Source: JADJOY01 sp046331705 [NCBI: bacterium] (GTDB taxonomy: Bacteria > JADJOY01). From it: a stretch of DNA of 64,000 bases. Where the stretch lies: assembly GCA_046331705.1 (NCBI GenBank), contig JAXLQJ010000026.1, positions 1-64,000 on the forward strand. The letters are read 5' to 3'. The notes under the pieces were generated by a model that was not told the origin of the DNA, ran no database searches, and saw only the letters and a program-made list of their open reading frames with translations. Shown here in pieces: positions 32,492-40,570 of this stretch (positions are counted from its first letter, which is position 1; each line of letters starts with the position of its first letter). Position numbers and translations under genes: made by a program.

Positions 32492-34339
32492 ATGAGCGGG
32501 CGAGCGAGCGAAGTCGTCGCGAAGCGGTATTCGTTCATCCAACGATTCGTGGGCGTGGCGGCGATGAGCGCCGCGGCGCTGACGTGGTCACCCTCGACCG
32601 CCGACGCGCAGTGCGGCGCGGCGCCGCAGATTCCCACCTTCGGTGAGCTGGGCGTCCAGGGTTTCCGCTTCGATCTCGCGCTCGCTGCGGGGCTCGACGC
32701 GCACCAGCTCATCGGCAAGACCACCTCGTGGGCGGAGCTTCAGCCCGACGGCGTGCACTTCGACACGACCGCGCTCTCGACCCTCGACCGCGAGGTCAAA
32801 GAGGCCATGGCCGACGGCATGAAGGCGATCGTCATGCGCGTTCGCCCGGGCGGTGGCGGCCTCGAGCCGTTCGCTGGCGCCGAGGCCACCTGGCCGCTCG
32901 ACCTCGCCACCTACGAGAGCAAGGACGGCGAGTGGCTGGGGCCGCGGCTCGCCGCGGGCCTCGAATCGCAGACATCGTTTCCGCCGCGCGTCCTCACCCG
33001 TGACGAGCCCGGGAACACCTCGCCCTGGTACGAGTTCGTGAAGGCGCTGGCGGCTCGCTACAGCGGCTGCACGCTCGATCCCGACCCGCTCTACGCGGGC
33101 CGCTACCTACCGCGCGTCGACTATTGGTCCTCGGTCCACGAGGCGGACGTGAAGTCCTTCTGGTACGGCACCTCGAAGGACATGTTCGGTGGCGTCGGCG
33201 GCGATCCCGCGGTGGGCCTGCTGCCGAGCTTCTACCGTGCCGTGAAGGCCGCAAACCCCGCCGCCCAGGTCGTGAGCGGCGGCGCCGCGAGCCAGACACT
33301 CGGCTACTACCTGACCTTCGAGCGCGCGCAGAAGGCGGGGAACAAGTACACGTCCTCGGTGCGGAGCTGGGGGAAGAGCTACTTCCACACCAGCGTGCTG
33401 CTGTCCGCCGTCTTCGATCTCTACGCCGGCAACGACGCGGGCCTCTACGATCACTACGCCACCGATCCCAACGAGCTGCGGGCGCGCACGCTCATCGACG
33501 CGATGTTCAGCGAGACCGCCGACGACTACTACGACGTGGTCGGGGTGCACTTCTACGACAACCCGTTGATGCTCGAGGACTTGATCGCGTTCATCCGCGC
33601 CCGCCAGCGGGTGTCGAAGCCGCTGTGGCTCACCGAGCTCGGCGTGGTGAACCAGAGCCCCACCTTCAACGTGGACGATCAAGCGCGCTGGGTGGCGCAG
33701 AAGATGGTGATCGCCGTGGGCAACGGCATCGAGCACGCGACCTACTCGCCGATGATGGCGTCGATCGCCGGCGCCACCCTGGCACCCATCTTCGACGGCA
33801 TGCCGGGAAGCATCTCGTGGCGACCGGCGGCCTACGCCGCGCAGACGGTGGCGAACGCGATCAACGAGGCGAGCGGCTACGGTTTCTCGCGCAAGCGCAC
33901 GGTCAACGACACGACCTTCTTCGAGTTCGCGCAAGGCGGCGGCACCGGGCACCTGGCGTTCGCCTGGCGCGCCAGCTCGAGCGCCAGCGTCGACCTGCGC
34001 GCCACGCTGGGAATTCCCACCAGCACCCCCATCGACATCGTGAACCACCTCGGCCAGGCGATCTGGACCCAGTCACCGAGCTCGACGTACACGATCGGCG
34101 TGTCGCCGATCCTGATTCGCTGGAGCGGCACCACCGGCCCTGGTTGCGGCCGCGTGGGCGATCGCTCGCAACCCGCGCGCGGCCTCGCCGATTTCACGCT
34201 GGTGCTGCTGCCGCTGGCCTGGCACGTCGCGCGGCGCCACCCGCGTCTGGGGCGCGCTCAGCTACCGCTGCGTGCGTTCAGCCACTCGAGCATGTCGGCG
34301 ACCACGCGCTCGCGCTCGGGCTCGTTCAGGCACTCGTGA
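32492..34339 (+). CDS. secreted glycoside hydrolase-like (clan A) protein with MYXO-CTERM-like tail
   Basis: The 615-residue protein has a signal peptide ending AMSAAALTWSPSTADA before QCGA. The body looks like a clan GH-A TIM barrel: candidate acid/base Glu in DYWSSVHEADVKSFW and candidate nucleophile Glu in SKPLWLTELGVV, with YYDVVGVHFYDNP between. A beta-rich C-terminal part follows. Near the end, TTGPGCGRVGDRSQPARG, then LADFTLVLLPLAWHVARRH, has the Cys, hydrophobic stretch and Arg cluster of a MYXO-CTERM tag, followed by about 30 extra residues. The start at 32492 has AGGGGA upstream. The last 82 bases overlap the convergent lipase gene. The substrate is unknown. Confidence 0.6.
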   Translation: MSGRASEVVAKRYSFIQRFVGVAAMSAAALTWSPSTADAQCGAAPQIPTFGELGVQGFRFDLALAAGLDAHQLIGKTTSWAELQPDGVHFDTTALSTLDREVKEAMADGMKAIVMRVRPGGGGLEPFAGAEATWPLDLATYESKDGEWLGPRLAAGLESQTSFPPRVLTRDEPGNTSPWYEFVKALAARYSGCTLDPDPLYAGRYLPRVDYWSSVHEADVKSFWYGTSKDMFGGVGGDPAVGLLPSFYRAVKAANPAAQVVSGGAASQTLGYYLTFERAQKAGNKYTSSVRSWGKSYFHTSVLLSAVFDLYAGNDAGLYDHYATDPNELRARTLIDAMFSETADDYYDVVGVHFYDNPLMLEDLIAFIRARQRVSKPLWLTELGVVNQSPTFNVDDQARWVAQKMVIAVGNGIEHATYSPMMASIAGATLAPIFDGMPGSISWRPAAYAAQTVANAINEASGYGFSRKRTVNDTTFFEFAQGGGTGHLAFAWRASSSASVDLRATLGIPTSTPIDIVNHLGQAIWTQSPSSTYTIGVSPILIRWSGTTGPGCGRVGDRSQPARGLADFTLVLLPLAWHVARRHPRLGRAQLPLRAFSHSSMSATTRSRSGSFRHS

Positions 34340-35115
34340 TAGAGCCCGTCGTAGACGTGGATCGTCTTGTCGGCCGAGCGGGCACGCGCGTGCAGCTCAC
34401 GGCTTCCCTGGCAATCCGTGAGCTTGTCCTCGGTGCCGTGGAAGACGAGGAACGGTAGCGTCACTTCCTCCATGCGACCATGAATGCGGTCCATGGTGTC
34501 GAGGATCTCGGCGCCGGTCCGCGCGCGCACGCCGCCGTGGTAGACGAGCGGGTCCGCGTCGTAAGCGGCGACCACCGCCGGATCGCGCGACACGAACTTG
34601 GACGAGAGCTTCTGGGTGGGCGCCTTCGGCAAGAGGCGCGCCAGCACGCGACCGATCCGAATCACGATCGGCGAGAACCCGTCGGCCACCTTGAGCCCCG
34701 GGCTCGACAGCACCAGGCCGCGCACCGCTGGCGGGCGGGTCACCGCGAGGCTCGTCACCACCGTGCCGCCCATGCTGTGACCCATCAAGAAGATGGGCTC
34801 GGGAGGGCGGCGAGCGCGGACGTGGGCAACGTAGGTGTCGGCGTCCTCGACCAGCTGCTCGAACGAATCGATGTAGCCCCGCACGCCCGCCGAGCGGCCG
34901 TGGCCGCGGTGGTCGTAGCCGAACACCGCGAAACCGGCGGCGTTGAGCTCGGACGCGACGCGATCGTAACGGCCGATGTGCTCACCGAGGCCGTGCACGA
35001 TCAGCACGGTCGCCTTGGCGACGCGAACCGGAAGCCACCATCGCTCGTATAGCTCCGTGCCATCCCTGGCCGCCAACCGCGCTTCGCCTCGGATCGGGAG
35101 GGTCTTGGTCGTCAC
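34258..35115 (-). CDS. alpha/beta hydrolase, monoacylglycerol lipase-like
   Basis: The 285-residue protein matches the serine aminopeptidase/monoglyceride lipase group. It has VLIVHGLGEHIGRYDRVA, YDHRGHGRSAGVRGYID, the nucleophile elbow LMGHSMGGTVV, Asp in FHGTEDKLTDCQGS and His in YDGLYHECLNEPER. This is a complete Ser-Asp-His triad with the HGxGEH oxyanion pattern of monoacylglycerol lipases. No signal peptide is seen, so it should act in the cytoplasm. It converges on, and overlaps, the GH-like gene by 82 bases and diverges from the arylsulfotransferase-like gene. Confidence 0.88.
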   Translation of the reverse strand: MTTKTLPIRGEARLAARDGTELYERWWLPVRVAKATVLIVHGLGEHIGRYDRVASELNAAGFAVFGYDHRGHGRSAGVRGYIDSFEQLVEDADTYVAHVRARRPPEPIFLMGHSMGGTVVTSLAVTRPPAVRGLVLSSPGLKVADGFSPIVIRIGRVLARLLPKAPTQKLSSKFVSRDPAVVAAYDADPLVYHGGVRARTGAEILDTMDRIHGRMEEVTLPFLVFHGTEDKLTDCQGSRELHARARSADKTIHVYDGLYHECLNEPERERVVADMLEWLNARSGS

Positions 35116-35329
35116 GCGCTGCCTCCGTGGGTCTCGCCGGCAATGGCTCGAGCTCGGGGTCTCCCGACTGTCGCGCGGCGGAACCCGACGAGCTTACAGC
35201 AGGAACGGGTACCCGGCCCGTCGAGTCGACCCGGCAACCCCCGGCATGCTACAGGAGTTCATGGAGTCGAACGCGCGGGGGCGACTGCCTCGTCGATCGC
35301 GCGCGACGCTCTTCGCACGGAGGCCCACC

Positions 35330-37138
35330 ATGGCACCAAGCCGCACGGCTCGAATCCTTCCCGCGTTCGGGCTCCTCGTGAGCCTGGCGATCGTCGCGGG
35401 CTGCCACACCCTCACCACCGTCAGCCCGAACCCTGCCGCCGCCGGCAACAACATCACGCTCACCGGCACCGGCTTCGGCGCCACGCAAGGCGCAGGCGAT
35501 TCCGTCACGTACGACAACCAGAGCATCGCGGTGGTGTCGTGGTCGGACACCCAGATCGTCGCGACGATTCCCGTGAGCAAGCCCGCCGGCACCTACCAGG
35601 TCAAGGTCTACGCGGACAACCAGGCCTCGAGCCCGCTCTCGCACACGCTGCTGCCCGCCGGAACACTGGTCGCGTACAACCTCAAGTTCACCGTCAACCC
35701 GAAGAGCGTGCTGAGCGGCACGCTCAGCTTCAACACCAACTATCCGGCCACACCTTCCGCGTCGGTGACCAACGCCACGGTGGGCACGTGGAACGTGCCG
35801 GCGAGCGGGCGGCTCAGCAGCGCGCCGGGGACCACGCATTCCTTCGCCGTGGTCGGGATGCGTTCGGCCGTCCAGCAGACGTTCAACGTCAGCGCCGACG
35901 ATGGCGCGGGACACGTCGCGAACGCCGGGCCCGTCACCTACACGCCGGCGGCGTTGCCGTCGGACACCCCGCCGTTCACGACGCTGGTCTCCACGCCGGC
36001 CCTCATGCAGCCCGGCTACACCGTGATCACCATGGGCGCCGACGAGTCCGCAGGCGGCGGCAACATCTATGCCTTGGACGCAGCCGGGAAGGTGGTCTGG
36101 TACCACCAGGACTCGAACGTCGGAACCCACATCGTCCAGGGCTCGAACGGTCACTTCTATTTCGTGAAGAGCAAGGGCATCAACGATCCCGCCGCGCCCA
36201 ACGGCACGATCGTCGAGCTCGACAACCTCAACAACGTGGTCAACCAGTGGACCGCGGCGAGCCTCGGCATCGACAGCATGCACCACGACTTCCGCGAGCT
36301 GCCGAACGGTAACTTCCTGGTGATCGCCACCGAGCTGCGCAGCATCGCGGGTTACCCCACCGAGTCGCTGTGCCCGAGCGGCGTGTGCAACGTGGTGGGC
36401 GACGTGATCGTCGAGTTCACGCGGGCTGGCAGCGTCGTGAGCTCGATCCCGCTCCTCGACATCATCGACGTGCACCGCGTGCCGAACTGGGCATCGTTCA
36501 ACAACCCGAACTACAACCTGCTCTACCAGACCAACACGCGCGACGGCATGCGCTGCACGGCCATCCAGTACCTGGAGGCCGACGACTCGGTGCTGGTCTC
36601 CTGCAAGGTGCAGAGCATCATCTTCAAGCTCAACCGCGCCACCCAGTCGATGGACTGGGTGATCGGCGAGGATCTCCCGGACACCACCGTCGACGACGCG
36701 TGGCCGTTCCTGCCGCTGGTCGGCCCCGGGCTCTTGCCGAGCGAGCAGCACGGGCCCGAGATCGTGCCCAACGGCAACCTGATCGTCCTCGACAACGGCG
36801 AGCTGCACGTGCCCCAGGTCTCGCGCTCGGTCGAGTACTCGTTCGACTTCTTGAACGGCAACATCTCGCAGGTCTGGGAGTACATCGATCCAGCCTGGAG
36901 CCCGTCGCTCTACGACTACGGCGGTGGCGACATCGACTACCTGGCGAACGGCAACTACCTGATCTCGAACAACGGTCTGGGCGAGCCGCCGATCCCGTTC
37001 GGACTCAACTGGAGCGAGTACGCCGAGGTGCGCCGATCCGACTCGACGAAGGTCTGGGAGATCATCATCCGCGATCCCGCCGAGACCAAGAACTACACCG
37101 GCTTCGAGGCCAAGCGCATCGGCAGTCTCTACCCCTGA
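35330..37138 (+). CDS. lipoprotein with TIG domain and arylsulfotransferase-like propeller
   Basis: The 602-residue protein starts with a lipoprotein signal, GLLVSLAIVAGC, with the lipobox Cys followed by an IPT/TIG-type beta-sandwich (SPNPAAAGNNITLTGTGFGA, residues about 31-105). A second beta-rich stretch follows, then an arylsulfotransferase-like propeller (about 230-600). The latter has GNIYALDAAGKVVWYHQD, the His-rich block MHHDFRELPNGNFLVIA with a candidate catalytic His, EQHGPEIVPNGNLIVLDNG and DYLANGNYLISN. Bacterial ASST enzymes transfer sulfate between phenols, but sulfotransferase activity is not proven. The ATG at 35330 has GGAGG 6 bases upstream. A strong hairpin follows the stop codon. 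Confidence 0.78.
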   Translation: MAPSRTARILPAFGLLVSLAIVAGCHTLTTVSPNPAAAGNNITLTGTGFGATQGAGDSVTYDNQSIAVVSWSDTQIVATIPVSKPAGTYQVKVYADNQASSPLSHTLLPAGTLVAYNLKFTVNPKSVLSGTLSFNTNYPATPSASVTNATVGTWNVPASGRLSSAPGTTHSFAVVGMRSAVQQTFNVSADDGAGHVANAGPVTYTPAALPSDTPPFTTLVSTPALMQPGYTVITMGADESAGGGNIYALDAAGKVVWYHQDSNVGTHIVQGSNGHFYFVKSKGINDPAAPNGTIVELDNLNNVVNQWTAASLGIDSMHHDFRELPNGNFLVIATELRSIAGYPTESLCPSGVCNVVGDVIVEFTRAGSVVSSIPLLDIIDVHRVPNWASFNNPNYNLLYQTNTRDGMRCTAIQYLEADDSVLVSCKVQSIIFKLNRATQSMDWVIGEDLPDTTVDDAWPFLPLVGPGLLPSEQHGPEIVPNGNLIVLDNGELHVPQVSRSVEYSFDFLNGNISQVWEYIDPAWSPSLYDYGGGDIDYLANGNYLISNNGLGEPPIPFGLNWSEYAEVRRSDSTKVWEIIIRDPAETKNYTGFEAKRIGSLYP

Positions 37139-37153
37139 TCGAGTGAGCTGGAA

Positions 37154-37195
37154 TCGAGCCCCAGAGCCTCGCGACCGTGAGGCTCTGGGGCTCGA
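37154..37195. terminator. 17-bp perfect hairpin, probable bidirectional terminator
   Basis: TCGAGCCCCAGAGCCTC (37154-37170) pairs perfectly with its reverse complement (37179-37195) across an 8-base loop. It begins 15 bases after the stop codon of the arylsulfotransferase-like gene and lies before the convergent gene at 37316. No T-tract follows, as is common for terminators in very GC-rich genomes. Confidence 0.7.
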
Positions 37196-37315
37196 CGCGT
37201 TCCGGAGGATTCCGTCGATCCCGCTGGCGGACCGTGGCGGGCAACGGCCAGACCGGCGCGGCGTCCCCACCACTCGCGTGGGCCCGGCGACCCGCTCCGT
37301 CCAGCGCTCGCGAGC

Positions 37316-37816
37316 TCAGCTGTCGCCGACGAAGAGGATCTCGGCCTTCGTGATGTTCTTGCGACGCCGCTGACTGCGCAGGACCTGCATCAGCTCCTGC
37401 AACAACGCCTCGTCAGCGGGGCTGAGGCTCGGATGCTCGACGAGATCGGCAAGCTCCACCTCGAGCGCCGAGATCGGCGTCCCGGGCGAGATGGTCAACA
37501 GAAATCGCCCCGGGCTCACCTCGATGGTGCGCAGCGATTCGATCTCGGAGAGCGGCGGGCACGGCCCGATGAGGATCACCGAGAGCTCGGGGCTCACGGA
37601 TACGAGCTCGACACGAGGCCGCGGCAGCTGACGGCGCTCCGCGAACGAGTCCGCCACCGCCACGATCGCGCGACCGCGGTCCGGCCCGAGCTCCGACAGG
37701 ATCTCGAGCGTTCGATCCGGCAGCGTCACCGTGACCGGCCGCGACGGCTCGTGAAACTTGCGCGGCCGTCCCCTGGGGTTCGGCTTTCGAGGGATTCGGC
37801 TGGTCACGGCGGGCAT
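37316..37816 (-). CDS. small protein with AT-hook-like N-terminus, unknown
   Basis: The 166-residue protein begins with a basic segment, RIPRKPNPRGRPRKFHEP, whose RGRPRK core is the classic AT-hook minor-groove motif. Next comes VTVTLPDRTLEILSELG followed by RGRAIVAVADSF, which has the strand-then-two-helices look of a ribbon-helix-helix domain; this is tentative. The rest (LVSVSPELSVILIGPCPPL, VSPGRFLLTISPGTP) is beta-rich and belongs to no family I recognise. The C-terminus is helical and basic. A DNA-binding regulator is plausible but not shown. I start at the ATG at 37816; a GTG 9 bases downstream is possible. It diverges from the SGNH hydrolase gene. Confidence 0.6.
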   Translation of the reverse strand: MPAVTSRIPRKPNPRGRPRKFHEPSRPVTVTLPDRTLEILSELGPDRGRAIVAVADSFAERRQLPRPRVELVSVSPELSVILIGPCPPLSEIESLRTIEVSPGRFLLTISPGTPISALEVELADLVEHPSLSPADEALLQELMQVLRSQRRRKNITKAEILFVGDS

Positions 37817-37925
37817 CGCTGGTTGGTGCGTGCCGTCGACCACGGCACACCGCGACAACCTATGAGACGCTGCAAGCCGCGTGCAAGCATTATCGTGTAG
37901 AAAAGCATGCTGGTGGTCATTTTCA

Positions 37926-39593
37926 ATGAGCGCTTCCGCACCAGGCGCCGAGCTCGCGCCGGATCCCGAGGGCCTCCCCGCACTGTCGCAGGCGGGCGAA
38001 CGAACGCCTGCGGCGGCGGTCCCGTCGCGGCTGCGGTCGCGGACGCTCGCGCTCGCCGTCGGCCTTGCCCTGGTCGCGGCGGCGCAGGCCGAGATCGGGC
38101 TGCGATTGAGGGCCTGGTACGACGACTTGCGCCTGGACCGCTCGGTGCACCGCCTCGAGGCGCGTAAACCGCCGCCCGAGGGGAAGAAGGTGGCGCTCAC
38201 CGAGATGATCCAGCTCAGCGCCAATCCGCGAATCATCTACGAGCTGATCCCACGTCTGTCCGTGAACTACGTCCGCCCGGTCCACACCAACGGCGCCGGG
38301 TTCCGCAGCCCCGAGATCCCAGTCGCCAAGCCACCGAAGACGGTGCGCCTCGTGGGCCTGGGTGATTCGATCATGTTCGGCTTCGGCGTGGGCGACGACG
38401 AGAGCTTCATGCCGGCGCTCGCGCAGCGATTGAAGGCGCGGCAACCCGAGCTCGACTGGCAGAGCATCAACACGGCCGTGCCCGGCTACAACACGGTCAT
38501 GGAGGTCGAGACGCTGGAGAAGAAGTGCCTCGCGTACGACCCCGACGTGGTGATCGTGAACTTCGTCGGTGGCGACGACGACCTTCCCAACTTCATCCGG
38601 CGGCGCTCCGAGCCGCTCGCCCTCGACAAGTCGTTCCTCGGCGAGTTCCTGCGAGCCCTGCGCAGCGGCAAGCCGGCGCGCGACGACTTCGCGCTCGCCG
38701 ACGCCCCGCGCGCCGACGTCGGCTTCGAAGGCGACCCCGAGAAGGTGCCGCCCGAGTATCGGGACATGGTCGGTTGGCCCGCGTACGAGCGGGCCATGAC
38801 GCGGCTGCGCGACCTGAGCGACGAGCACGGTTTTCGGGTGGTGGTGCTCGGGCATCCGGCCGTGTACACGCAGGTGCGCGAGCTCGCGCGCAGCCTCGGT
38901 TTCCCGGTGGTCGAGTCGCTCAGGTTCATGCACCGCTACATGCGTGAGCACGGCATCGAGAGCGAGCGCGACTTGAGGCTCATCCTCGCCCCCCACGACT
39001 CGCACCCCACGGCCCTGCTGCACGGGGTCATCGCGGATGCGCTGGTCGACGGCCTCGATCGCAGCGGAGTCCTCGCGGAGGTGACCCAGATCCACGACCC
39101 GAGCCGGCGCGGCCTCGACCGCCTCCGCCTCGAGTTCTGGACCCGCTTGCGGGCGGCGTTCGCGCGCGTCCGACCCGGCTACGTCCGCTTCCGGGTCGGA
39201 TGGGATCCGACGATCCGCGTCACCGCCGACGACGCGCGGGTGAATCTCGAGCTGACGGTGGATCGACACGCCCACGAGGCGCGGGTACGGGTGGTCTCAC
39301 CGGTCGTCGCGAGCGCGGGCGGCGCCGCCGACGCGCCAGCCGAGCCTTGCGAGACGATCCGGCAGCAGGTCGAGACCGCGACCGGTGCCCCGGCCGAGGT
39401 CCGCCCCGAATCGACCGATCCGGGTCGCGGGATCGTTTCCGTGACACGCTCCTTCGACCTCGTCGATCGCGCTAGCTGGGACTCGACGCAGGAGTGGATG
39501 GCTCGCACGGCCGTGACGGTCGCGACCCTCGCTCCCCGAGCAGCGCGCTGCACGAGCCCCGAGGGATCGGCCGCGGACGTCGCCGCGCCCTGA
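37926..39593 (+). CDS. SGNH/GDSL-type hydrolase, membrane-anchored
   Basis: The 555-residue protein has one N-terminal hydrophobic segment (LALAVGLALVAAAQAEIG) and then an SGNH hydrolase domain at about residues 120-370. Block I is LVGLGDSIMFGFGVGDD (catalytic Ser), block III is VIVNFVGGDDDLPNF (GxDD instead of GxND), and block V is APHDSHPTALLHG with the DxxH dyad. The C-terminal 170 residues are beta-rich and not recognised. Substrates of this family are esters, often on polysaccharides or lipids. The layout suggests a periplasmic enzyme held by an uncleaved signal anchor. An ATG 45 bases upstream is possible, but the chosen start gives a cleaner N-terminus. Confidence 0.78.
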   Translation: MSASAPGAELAPDPEGLPALSQAGERTPAAAVPSRLRSRTLALAVGLALVAAAQAEIGLRLRAWYDDLRLDRSVHRLEARKPPPEGKKVALTEMIQLSANPRIIYELIPRLSVNYVRPVHTNGAGFRSPEIPVAKPPKTVRLVGLGDSIMFGFGVGDDESFMPALAQRLKARQPELDWQSINTAVPGYNTVMEVETLEKKCLAYDPDVVIVNFVGGDDDLPNFIRRRSEPLALDKSFLGEFLRALRSGKPARDDFALADAPRADVGFEGDPEKVPPEYRDMVGWPAYERAMTRLRDLSDEHGFRVVVLGHPAVYTQVRELARSLGFPVVESLRFMHRYMREHGIESERDLRLILAPHDSHPTALLHGVIADALVDGLDRSGVLAEVTQIHDPSRRGLDRLRLEFWTRLRAAFARVRPGYVRFRVGWDPTIRVTADDARVNLELTVDRHAHEARVRVVSPVVASAGGAADAPAEPCETIRQQVETATGAPAEVRPESTDPGRGIVSVTRSFDLVDRASWDSTQEWMARTAVTVATLAPRAARCTSPEGSAADVAAP

Positions 39594-39623
39594 GCGTCGG
39601 ATCCCAACCGAGGAGCACGACCG

Positions 39624-40421
39624 ATGACCGCGGAATCCCCAGGAAACCCCGCCACGCTGTTCGCGGTGGCCGGCAAGACGGTGCTCGTCACCGGCGGCTC
39701 GCGCGGCATCGGCTACATGATCGCGCACGGCTTCCTGGCAGCCGGCGCCAAGGTCTACGTCAGCGCGCGCAAGGCGGACGCATGCGAGCGCGCGGCGGCG
39801 CAGCTGGCGGCGAACGGGCCGTGCGTCGCCGTTCCCGCCGACGTGGCGACCGCCGCCGGCGTCGAGGCGCTCGCCGGGGCGATCGCGGCGCGCGAGGGCG
39901 CGCTGCACGTGCTCGTCAACAACGCCGGCGCGACCTGGGGTGCGCCGCTCGAGGAGTACCCGGAGAGCGCATTCGACAAGGTGCTGGGCATCAACGTGAA
40001 GGCGCCGTTCGCGCTGACGGTCGCGCTGCTGCCGCTGCTGCGCGCAGCCGCCAGCGACGCGGACCCGGCGCGGGTGATCAACGTGGGCTCGGTGGACGGG
40101 ATCGCGGTGCCGGTGCAGGAGACCTTCGCGTACTCGTCGAGCAAGGCCGCGCTGCACATGCTGACGCGACACCTGGCGCTCAGGCTCGCGGGCGAGAAGA
40201 TCACGGTCAACGCCATCGCGCCGGGACCTTTCGACAGCAAGATGATGGCGTTCCTGCTCGACAATCCCGAAAGCCGGTCGCTGGTGGCCCAGCACGTGCC
40301 GCTGGGGCGGATCGGGCGGCCGGACGACGTCGCCGGCGTCTCGCTCTTCCTGGCGTCGCGCGCCGGCTCGTACGTGACGGGTGCGGTGATTCCCGTGGAC
40401 GGCGGCCTCACGGCGCGCTGA
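39624..40421 (+). CDS. short-chain dehydrogenase/reductase
   Basis: The 265-residue protein is a classical SDR: cofactor motif VLVTGGSRGIGYMIAHG (NADPH preference is likely from the Arg), LHVLVNNAGATWGAP, NVGSVDG (catalytic Ser), and the active-site YSSSK. The C-terminal part has NAIAPGPFDSKMM and GRPDDVAGVSLFLASRAGSYV, typical of 3-oxoacyl-ACP reductase-like members. RBS GAGGAG precedes the ATG by 8 bases. The substrate is unknown; 3-oxoacyl-thioester reduction is possible. It lies 30 bases after the SGNH hydrolase gene. Confidence 0.93.
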   Translation: MTAESPGNPATLFAVAGKTVLVTGGSRGIGYMIAHGFLAAGAKVYVSARKADACERAAAQLAANGPCVAVPADVATAAGVEALAGAIAAREGALHVLVNNAGATWGAPLEEYPESAFDKVLGINVKAPFALTVALLPLLRAAASDADPARVINVGSVDGIAVPVQETFAYSSSKAALHMLTRHLALRLAGEKITVNAIAPGPFDSKMMAFLLDNPESRSLVAQHVPLGRIGRPDDVAGVSLFLASRAGSYVTGAVIPVDGGLTAR

Positions 40422-40570
40422 TTCCGGGCGCCAAGCGCTGCCACACCGCGCGCATGGCGCGGAACGCGAGCGCTCCGGTATTCTCGATCGAGGCGCGTTG
40501 CGCACGCGCGTCGCATGCCGCGTTCGCGCCGCTTCGTTCGCCCCTTTCCCCGACCGCACCGAGTGAGCCC

